Source of the DNA: Bacteroidales bacterium
GTDB taxonomy: Bacteria > Bacteroidota > Bacteroidia > Bacteroidales > UBA1402
NCBI GenBank assembly: GCA_023230125.1
Contig: JALNXZ010000019.1
Location: 1 to 12,715 of the forward strand
DNA: 12,715 nucleotides
Direction of reading: 5' to 3'
This document shows positions 7,473-12,715 of this stretch, piece by piece; positions within the stretch are counted from its first letter, which is position 1, and each line of letters begins with the position of its first letter. The notes beneath the pieces were generated by a model, which was given only the letters and a program-made list of their open reading frames with translations, was not told the DNA's origin and searched no databases. The position numbers were made by a program, and so were the translations under genes.

Positions 7473-7991
7473 ATGGAAACTAAAAAAATAAATTTGAATT
7501 TTCAAGTGTTTTATTTACACATGTTGTTGGAAGATTCGTTCTTTCCATACAAGGAAAAAGTCTTGTCATGTGATGACAAGAAAAACATTGTAAGCGACGA
7601 GGTTAATGTGCTGGAAAAGGAGAATCTCGATGTCAAGAAGTCACCCATTATATTGGTGGCAGAAGATACTGACAGTAATTTCACGTTGGTCTCCATCCTA
7701 TTGAGAAAAGAATATCAGATTGTGAGGGCAAAGAATGGTGTGGAGGCAGTAAAATTACATGCAGAAGTGCATCCGGATTTGGTGTTGATGGATATACAGA
7801 TGCCTGAGCTTAATGGTTTAGACGCAACCCGTCTCATTCGAGAAGTCGATCAGAAAGTACCCATCATTGCTTTGACTGCTTATGCATTCGAAAGTGACAG
7901 ACTTGCTTTTATGGAAACAGGTGGTTCAGATTACATGTCTAAACCTATTAATCCAGATGAACTAAGGAAACTTGTCAAACGAAGACTTTAA
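7473..7991 (+). CDS. Stand-alone receiver (REC-only) response regulator
   Basis: This 172-residue soluble protein has a receiver domain at residues 58-172 and nothing after it. Conserved positions are E64/D65 in VAEDTDSN, phospho-acceptor D107 in LMDIQMP, T135 in ALTAYAF and K157 in MSKPIN, so it should be phosphorylatable. The first 57 residues match no family I know. They are polar and charged after residue 20 and may be a flexible extension or a partner-binding segment. By hand alignment about 50 of 113 receiver positions are identical to the C-terminal receiver of the divergent hybrid kinase, and both are preceded by KKS. A CheY- or Spo0F-like phosphotransfer or protein-interaction role is likely, since no DNA-binding domain exists. 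The kinase at 4474-7113 is the natural candidate partner (inference). Its stop overlaps the convergent glycosyltransferase by four bases. Confidence 0.88.
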   Translation: METKKINLNFQVFYLHMLLEDSFFPYKEKVLSCDDKKNIVSDEVNVLEKENLDVKKSPIILVAEDTDSNFTLVSILLRKEYQIVRAKNGVEAVKLHAEVHPDLVLMDIQMPELNGLDATRLIREVDQKVPIIALTAYAFESDRLAFMETGGSDYMSKPINPDELRKLVKRRL

Positions 7992-9151
7992 CCACGCTTT
8001 GCCTTCTCCCATACACCGCTACCTCTCTTCTCTCTAAGGTATTTGATACCTTTAATGACATTGAGATTCATAAAGAGAAAATAATAAGGGACGTATAACA
8101 ATTTATTTTTTATTTGCTTTTGTGCAGCGCGATAGCCCAAATATCCTGACAGATAAAATAAGACTTGAAGGGAAAAAAGAATGCCATACAGAAATGGTGG
8201 ATCGTTCCATAGCAATACAAGATTCAGCGGGAATAGTAAAAAGAAGATGATAGGCGTAAGTGACCAGCGTAAAACACGGTGAGACACATATTGAAAGTGC
8301 AAGATTCCATACTTGAATGGATTTAAAAGGCTTCGCAGCCGGTAGATTGATTGCAGGCCGCCTGCAGAGATGCGTATTTTGCGTTTCTCCTCTTCTTTCA
8401 TATCTGAAGAAGGGCTTTCAATGGCATAGGCATTTTTGCAATAGGCAATTTTATAACCTTTTTGAGCGATCTTCATAGATAAGATGAAATCATCAAGCAA
8501 GGTGTCTTCTGGCATTACCTCAAATAAATCGGTACGGATGGCAAATAATTCGCCGGCAGCTCCAACAGCAGAATACAATCTGTCATCCAAGGATTTTAGG
8601 GTGGATTCGTATTTCCAGTAAATACCTTCTCCAGCTGTTGCATCACCCGTCTTTTCTTGCTTGATGCGCTTCTCTCCAGCAACACATCCAACCTTTGGAT
8701 TTTCAAAGGACTTGACGATTTCTATAATGGCCTGCTGATTAAGCATGGTATTGGCATCTGTGAAAATGACAATAGGGGTTTTGATAAATGTTATTCCTCT
8801 GTTTAGGGCTGCCGTTTTTCCTTTACGTTCCGGTTGATGAAGGATATATACTTCAGAGTATGTTTTCAATAGTTCGTCTGTTTTATCGTTTGATCCGTCG
8901 GTGACCCAGTATATCTTCAGTTTACCTTCAGGGTATTGAAGAGCACGGCAGTTACGCATTTTTTCGTGAATGACGGACTCTTCATTATATGCCGCAATCA
9001 TCAGTGTTACTTCCGGATATTCTTCAGAGTATGAGACTGCTTTTGCAGGAAAGAATTTTTCTTTGATTTTTACAAGCACATACAAAAGGATTCCGTATCC
9101 CAAATAGGTATAGAATACAAGAAAAGCGCCCAGCCAAAAAAATGTTTTCAT
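7988..9151 (-). CDS. Membrane-bound family 2 glycosyltransferase (processive-type, cellulose/hyaluronan synthase-like)
   Basis: In this 387-residue protein an N-terminal membrane helix (about 4-28) is followed by a cytosolic GT-A domain. Motifs are MIAAYNEE (51-58), VTDGSNDKT (83-91, D85 binding the nucleotide), RKGKTAALNRG (109-119), the DxD-like FTDANTM (130-136, D132), GAAGELFAIR (197-206) and LLDDF (218-222), equivalent to the TED catalytic motif. RKIRISAGG (257-265) occupies the place of the QxxRW motif of processive synthases but lacks the exact QxxRW residues. About three C-terminal membrane helices follow (near 296-316, 319-340 and 350-368). The architecture suits an inner-membrane enzyme that adds or polymerises sugars at the cytosolic face. 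Donor and product are unknown. It is separated from the DUF418 gene behind it by 214 bases, so co-transcription is uncertain. Confidence 0.88.
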   Translation of the reverse strand: MKTFFWLGAFLVFYTYLGYGILLYVLVKIKEKFFPAKAVSYSEEYPEVTLMIAAYNEESVIHEKMRNCRALQYPEGKLKIYWVTDGSNDKTDELLKTYSEVYILHQPERKGKTAALNRGITFIKTPIVIFTDANTMLNQQAIIEIVKSFENPKVGCVAGEKRIKQEKTGDATAGEGIYWKYESTLKSLDDRLYSAVGAAGELFAIRTDLFEVMPEDTLLDDFILSMKIAQKGYKIAYCKNAYAIESPSSDMKEEEKRKIRISAGGLQSIYRLRSLLNPFKYGILHFQYVSHRVLRWSLTPIIFFLLFPLNLVLLWNDPPFLYGILFSLQVLFYLSGYLGYRAAQKQIKNKLLYVPYYFLFMNLNVIKGIKYLREKRGSGVWEKAKRG

Positions 9152-9365
9152 CTCATTATTTTTTATTATAACATTTTAGGTATTCAATGTAACTTGCCAA
9201 ATAATTGTTCGTTTATTCTAAACAGTCTTTTTGCGTGACTCGGCATAACCAAAAACAAGTTTTGTTTCTGCTTTCGCTACTTAAAACGTTCACTTGTGTG
9301 AGCAATAGATCATGGGTTCGTTTCACAGTAGAAATAATTTATGATGGTAATAAAACTGATGATGC
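9152..9365. other. Gene-free stretch between DUF418 and glycosyltransferase genes
   Basis: This 214-base region lies between two minus-strand genes. An open frame on the plus strand starts at 9205 and runs into the DUF418 gene, but it looks like an antisense artefact. A short AAACAA/TTGTTT inverted repeat (about 9253-9267) is present but is not a convincing terminator. I see no convincing promoter or RNA gene here. Confidence 0.4.
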
Positions 9366-10544
9366 TTATGTCGGAGGACTTTTTTTAACCTTGATCCAAG
9401 TCAGATTGTGCCACAATTGTTCCAAAGGGCCTTTGGCATGGTATTTCAGCCACCATTTGCAAAAATGGTACTGCAATACGAGCATCATAATTCCAATGAA
9501 TAAACTGATTGTTATTCCGCAATATTTTGAAAGGAACAGTCCATAGCTATAGAATAAAAATGAGCCAAAAATTGATTGTAACAGATAATTGGTCAGGCTC
9601 ATTTCCCCAAGTGTCTCCAGCCATTTCAATTTCGTTTTCCAATGGGTTGAGTATATTTTATAAAATAGGGCTGTAACAATGAGGATGATTGAAAAATCAG
9701 ACCATGAACATAAAATATTATCAAGCATATTCCTGATTGATCCTGCTTCAACATTTGCATGCACAGCCATTTTTATCATATTTGTGACTACAAAAAAAGT
9801 CAGAAAAATGATGAAAGTATTCTTCCAGAAACAAACATTTTCGGAAGAATCTTCAAAACGTTTTTGCCTTCCTGCTAACAGCCCGACAATAAAAAGTGCT
9901 GCTGTTTGAAAAATTCGTTCTCCGCTGGAGATCAGACTTATAAAATATAAATGTTTACCTATGGTCAGATTGGTGACGAGCGTTTCAAAAAATGAATTAT
10001 TGGCCAATTGATTGAAAAGTTCATTTGGGATATATCGCTCATAATTTTGTACGTAGCCAGGCTCGACGAGTATGTATGCTATCTTTGCAAGCAAAACGGG
10101 TTGTAGAATAAAGATAATCAGAATAATCAGTAATGACTTATTGCTTTGGTGTCGTATAGGGACCAAGATTAGTCCGATGATAGAATAAATCATCAGGATT
10201 TCTCCGGAAAAAAAAGCAGAATTGAAAACCCCAATTACAAAAAGAATCAGCATACGCCAGATAAAGCGATAGTTAAAGTCATTTCCACGTTCTTCCTGAT
10301 TTGAAAGCTGAAGATAGAAAGTAAATCCAAACAATAGTGCAAATATGCCATAACCCTTTCCTGAAATAAAAGCAGTCAAGACGGATTTAATCAAGAGGTC
10401 GGTAGTCTGTAGGAAGATACTTGATGTTACCGGATATAGTAATAGGTTAAAATGGTTGATACTATGAAGCAGAGCGATGGCTATGATCGCGAAACCACGT
10501 AATCCGTCTACAACTGAGATTCGATTTTTCGATTTATTGACCAT
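9366..10544 (-). CDS. DUF418 domain-containing integral membrane protein (YeiB-like, acyltransferase-3-like N-terminus)
   Basis: This 392-residue polytopic membrane protein has about ten predicted hydrophobic segments. It opens with RISVVDGLRGFAI (8-20, D13 and R16) and a membrane-embedded H27 in ALLHSINHF, which resembles the start of acyltransferase-3/heparan N-acetyltransferase-like proteins. The C-terminal DUF418 domain (about 230-385) shows LGEMSLTNYLLQS (312-324), a polar-aromatic membrane segment, and the closing GPLEQLWHNLTW (372-383) typical of the family. YeiB-type DUF418 proteins have no firmly established biochemical role. In a glycan neighbourhood, transfer of an acyl group to a sugar or lipid across the membrane is plausible but inferred. 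Length is normal. The gene is divergent from the flippase, with 182 bases between the two starts. Confidence 0.87.
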   Translation of the reverse strand: MVNKSKNRISVVDGLRGFAIIAIALLHSINHFNLLLYPVTSSIFLQTTDLLIKSVLTAFISGKGYGIFALLFGFTFYLQLSNQEERGNDFNYRFIWRMLILFVIGVFNSAFFSGEILMIYSIIGLILVPIRHQSNKSLLIILIIFILQPVLLAKIAYILVEPGYVQNYERYIPNELFNQLANNSFFETLVTNLTIGKHLYFISLISSGERIFQTAALFIVGLLAGRQKRFEDSSENVCFWKNTFIIFLTFFVVTNMIKMAVHANVEAGSIRNMLDNILCSWSDFSIILIVTALFYKIYSTHWKTKLKWLETLGEMSLTNYLLQSIFGSFLFYSYGLFLSKYCGITISLFIGIMMLVLQYHFCKWWLKYHAKGPLEQLWHNLTWIKVKKSPPT

Positions 10545-10592
10545 GATTGCAAGGTGACAAATTCTGAGTATAGAAAAAACTCATTATTAGCA

Positions 10593-10600
10593 CAAATTTA
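10593..10600 (-). promoter_or_regulatory. Candidate -7 box for the DUF418 gene
   Basis: On the minus strand this reads TAAATTTG, an exact TAnnTTTG match, about 50 bases upstream of the ATG at 10544. No clear -33 element is found at the expected spacing, so support is partial. Confidence 0.4.
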
Positions 10601-10684
10601 AAATAAATCATGGAATATTTGTCATCATTCATTATTAAATGATTAAAGGAAAAAACACGTCAACAAATGATTTGATTGAATTTT

Positions 10685-10692
10685 TATATTTA
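10685..10692 (+). promoter_or_regulatory. Weak candidate -7 box for the flippase gene
   Basis: TATATTTA matches TAnnTTTG at all but the last base and lies 34 bases before the ATG at 10727. A TTTG or TTG at the normal -33 spacing is missing. The DNA here is very AT-rich, so a chance match is quite possible. Confidence 0.3.
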
Positions 10693-10726
10693 AATTCGTC
10701 ACTTATAAAAATAACCAAGGAAAGAT

Positions 10727-12175
10727 ATGGATAATCTTAAGCAGCAAACAGTGAAAAGTGTTACATGGAGTGCAGTTGACAGGTTTGCTAGTCAAGGTAT
10801 CCAATTTGTGATGAGCATTATCATTGCTCGGCTGTTGTTGCCTTCAGATTATGGCCTCATAGCCATGTTATCTATCTTTCTAGCTGTTGCTCAGACATTT
10901 GTAGATAGTGGTTTTGGCTCGGCCCTCATTCAGAAAAAAGACAGAACGGAGACGGATTATTCCACCGCATTTTATTTCAATTTCGGAGTGGCGGTAGTTG
11001 TTTATTTGATTTTATTTGAGTCAGCTCCTGCCATTGCTGCGTTTTATAACCAGGAGCAACTGGTGTTGGTGACAAGAGTGGTTGGTCTTACCCTCATTAT
11101 CAATTCTTTGGGATTGGTTCAATGGGCCAAACTATCCATATCTCTTGATTTCAAGAAACTGGCCATCGCTTCTGTTATTGCTGTCACCACCAGTGGCCTA
11201 CTCGGTGTTTGGATGGCTTATCATGGTTATGGTGTTTGGTCATTGGTCGCTCAAACGCTTTTGAATAATTTGATCAATATGTTTATGATGTGGACACTTT
11301 CCAGGTGGCATCCGCTATTGGTCTTTTCCAAGGATTCATTTAAAACCCTATTTTCTTTTGGCTCTAAATTGCTTTTTTCATCATTGTTGCATACGATATA
11401 TACCAATCTTTATACACTGGTTATTGGTAAGAAGTTTACATCCAGCGAGTTGGGATTTTATAACCGATCTTCATCCATTGCTTTATTTACGTCAAATAAC
11501 ATTTCTGCGGTGATAGTCCGTGCCATATATCCCATTCAATGCAGGATGCAGGATGACGATGAGCAATTAAAGCTCTATTTTTTTAAGTATTTGAGGTTGG
11601 CTTGTTATATCATTTTCCCCATTACTATAGGACTATGTGCTTTGGCAGAACCATTGGTTCTTATTGTTCTGAAGGGTCAATGGCTACCTGCTGTTCCGCT
11701 TTTGCAGATTCTTTGCATTGCCTATATGTGGAATCCGGTGATGATGATGAATTGTTCCATTCTAAATGTAAAAGGACGTTCGGACTATTTCTTTCAGGCT
11801 GAAGTTATAAAAAAGATCACTGCGATAATCATCCTGATTATAACTATTCCATTTGGTGTGAAAATGATGTGTGTCGGATTGGTGCTCTATTCATTTGCGG
11901 ATATCCGTATCATTACTCTATTTACTAAGAAATTGATGGGGCTACGTTTGTCAGCACAAATTAAGGGAATATACCCCATCTTTCTTCTGTCAGTATCGAT
12001 GGGTCTTCTTGTTTACGGATCTACACTTCTTTTTGAGAAACCTGTGTTTAAACTTGTTGTTGGAATGATTGTAGGAGTGGTTTATTTTTTTTCGATCTCA
12101 AAATTGGCCAAGTTTGCGGAATTTGATTTTCTGCTTTCACTGGTCAATAAGAAAAAGAAATTTTCTGATATTTGA
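10727..12175 (+). CDS. Wzx/WzxC-type polysaccharide flippase (MOP superfamily, PST family)
   Basis: This 482-residue inner-membrane protein is hydrophobic throughout, with about 12-14 membrane segments. It begins with QQTVKSVTWSAVDRFASQGI and then IIARLLLPSDYGLIAM, the N-terminal signature of the lipopolysaccharide biosynthesis/WzxC-TuaB group. Other family features are FVDSGFGSALIQKKD, the LGFYNRSSS segment after the first half, and the Polysacc_synt_C-like second half with LKGQWLPAVPLLQIL. Its expected role is to move lipid-linked oligosaccharide units from the cytosolic to the periplasmic face for assembly into surface polysaccharide. Length is typical. The start is supported by a purine-rich AAGGAAAG at 10717-10724, the only clear Shine-Dalgarno-like site I noticed here. 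No polymerase gene accompanies it. The last residues are a basic tail (KKKKFSDI). It is convergent with the radical SAM gene, 27 bases apart. Confidence 0.92.
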   Translation: MDNLKQQTVKSVTWSAVDRFASQGIQFVMSIIIARLLLPSDYGLIAMLSIFLAVAQTFVDSGFGSALIQKKDRTETDYSTAFYFNFGVAVVVYLILFESAPAIAAFYNQEQLVLVTRVVGLTLIINSLGLVQWAKLSISLDFKKLAIASVIAVTTSGLLGVWMAYHGYGVWSLVAQTLLNNLINMFMMWTLSRWHPLLVFSKDSFKTLFSFGSKLLFSSLLHTIYTNLYTLVIGKKFTSSELGFYNRSSSIALFTSNNISAVIVRAIYPIQCRMQDDDEQLKLYFFKYLRLACYIIFPITIGLCALAEPLVLIVLKGQWLPAVPLLQILCIAYMWNPVMMMNCSILNVKGRSDYFFQAEVIKKITAIIILIITIPFGVKMMCVGLVLYSFADIRIITLFTKKLMGLRLSAQIKGIYPIFLLSVSMGLLVYGSTLLFEKPVFKLVVGMIVGVVYFFSISKLAKFAEFDFLLSLVNKKKKFSDI

Positions 12176-12202
12176 CAAAAGTAGACTCCATGAATGCAAA
12201 TT

Positions 12203-12715
12203 TTATTGCTTGGCATTGTAAAGCCTACCCTGGTAACTCCCTTGTGCTTTCATCTTCTTTTCAACCAGGTGTATGAATTCATAGTTTTTCAATCCCCAAT
12301 CAGGTGCTATAAGCAGTTTGGATGGTGATTGGGAAACAAATCGCTCCGCGGCAATGTTAGGGCGAAGGCGTTCCAAAAAGTCAATGACCAGATTTGCATA
12401 TTCTTCAGCCTCATACAGATGGATCATTTCCGGATGGACCTCCACCTGAGATGCTAGCTTGGTGCCGTGGATAATTTGGAGTTGGTGCAATTTGAGTGTG
12501 TCGAGCGGTAAATCATTGAGCAGGTCTGCATGGCGCAAAATATCCTCCCTGCTTTCTCCCGGAAGACCTAGTATGAGATGGGCTCCGGTGAATAATCCAC
12601 GTTTGGCCGTCATGCGGATAGCATCCTGCGAACAGGCAAAATCGTGCCCCCGGTTTATGAGTGCCAGTGTTTCGTCTTTTGTGGATTCCAGACCATATTC
12701 AATCAACAGGAACTT
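12203..12715 (-). CDS. TIGR01212-family (YhcC-like) radical SAM protein, C-terminal part (5' end outside window)
   Basis: The frame stays open to the window edge, so the gene is truncated by the window and is not broken. 170 residues are visible, beginning KFLLIEYGLES. This IEYGLES motif, followed by NRGHDFACSQDAIRMT, then GAHLILGLPGES and LHQLQIIHGTKLA, is characteristic of TIGR01212 radical SAM proteins related to E. coli YhcC. The CxxxCxxC cluster-binding motif of radical SAM enzymes should lie in the missing N-terminal half. The C-terminal part contains PNIAAERFVSQSP and LIAPDWGLKN, as usual for the family. The cellular role is not settled. It looks like a conserved housekeeping-type gene that flanks the glycan and signalling genes. 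A TTG-initiated start inside the window is unlikely because family similarity continues to the edge. Confidence 0.9.
   Translation of the reverse strand, partial: KFLLIEYGLESTKDETLALINRGHDFACSQDAIRMTAKRGLFTGAHLILGLPGESREDILRHADLLNDLPLDTLKLHQLQIIHGTKLASQVEVHPEMIHLYEAEEYANLVIDFLERLRPNIAAERFVSQSPSKLLIAPDWGLKNYEFIHLVEKKMKAQGSYQGRLYNAKQ

Noticed and set aside
9253..9267. AAACAA-GTT-TTGTTT inverted repeat as a terminator for the DUF418 gene
   Set aside because: The stem is only six AT-rich pairs with a three-base loop and has no T tract on the minus strand after it.
9205..9546. 113-residue open frame on the plus strand, partly in the 9152-9365 gap
   Set aside because: More than half is antisense to the well-supported DUF418 gene, the translation has no recognisable family features, and no promoter or ribosome site precedes it.
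10629..10642. TCATT-ATTA-AATGA inverted repeat between the DUF418 and flippase genes as an operator
   Set aside because: Five AT-rich pairs in very AT-rich DNA are expected by chance, and there is no second copy or partner regulator gene.
12203..12706. Radical SAM gene as a complete short gene starting at an in-window TTG
   Set aside because: The frame is open to the window edge and the family motif (KFLLIEYGLES) continues across the supposed start. The iron-sulfur cysteine motif must lie outside.
1..12715. CRISPR array, tRNA or rRNA gene, insertion sequence, toxin-antitoxin or phage defence system
   Set aside because: Reading both strands, I found no regularly spaced direct repeats, cloverleaf-like runs, transposase motifs or known defence domains.

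Overview
The window looks like chromosomal DNA of a Bacteroidota member, most likely a Bacteroidales. Four things point there: AT-rich intergenic DNA with Bacteroidetes-type promoters (TTTG / TAnnTTTG), few Shine-Dalgarno sequences, the C-terminus of a LruC-domain (DUF4842) surface protein, and hybrid histidine kinases and DUF418 proteins of the Bacteroidetes style. I cannot name the species. I saw no tRNA, rRNA, CRISPR array, insertion sequence or phage gene.

Layout. 1-230: end of a LruC-domain protein, closed by a strong intrinsic terminator. 311-3397 (+): a likely operon of UDP-glucuronate decarboxylase (UDP-xylose synthase), a soluble REC-HisKA-HATPase protein and a family 2 glycosyltransferase of the rhamnosyltransferase-like type. 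3390-7113 (-): a cytosolic four-PAS hybrid histidine kinase followed one base later by a membrane-anchored endonuclease/exonuclease/phosphatase (EEP) protein. 7114-7472: a 359-base divergent intergenic region with a perfect -7 box and an apparently structured leader. 7473-7991 (+): a receiver-only response regulator. 7988-9151 (-): a membrane glycosyltransferase. 9366-10544 (-): a DUF418 membrane protein. 10727-12175 (+): a Wzx-type flippase. 12203-12715 (-): the C-terminal part of a TIGR01212-family radical SAM protein, cut by the window edge.

How it may work together. UDP-xylose synthase, two glycosyltransferases, a flippase and a possible acyl-modifying membrane protein suggest part of a surface or exopolysaccharide pathway. 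No polymerase, chain-length regulator or initiating sugar transferase is present, and the genes sit on both strands, so this is not one complete capsule operon. Among them are three phospho-signalling proteins carrying three receiver domains. None has a DNA-binding or other recognisable output domain, and no HPt domain is visible. The receiver of the hybrid kinase and the stand-alone receiver facing it are clearly paralogous. The least explained parts are this output-less signalling set and the inverted repeats in the leader of the stand-alone receiver. I found no clear evidence of a wholly new defence or mobile system.
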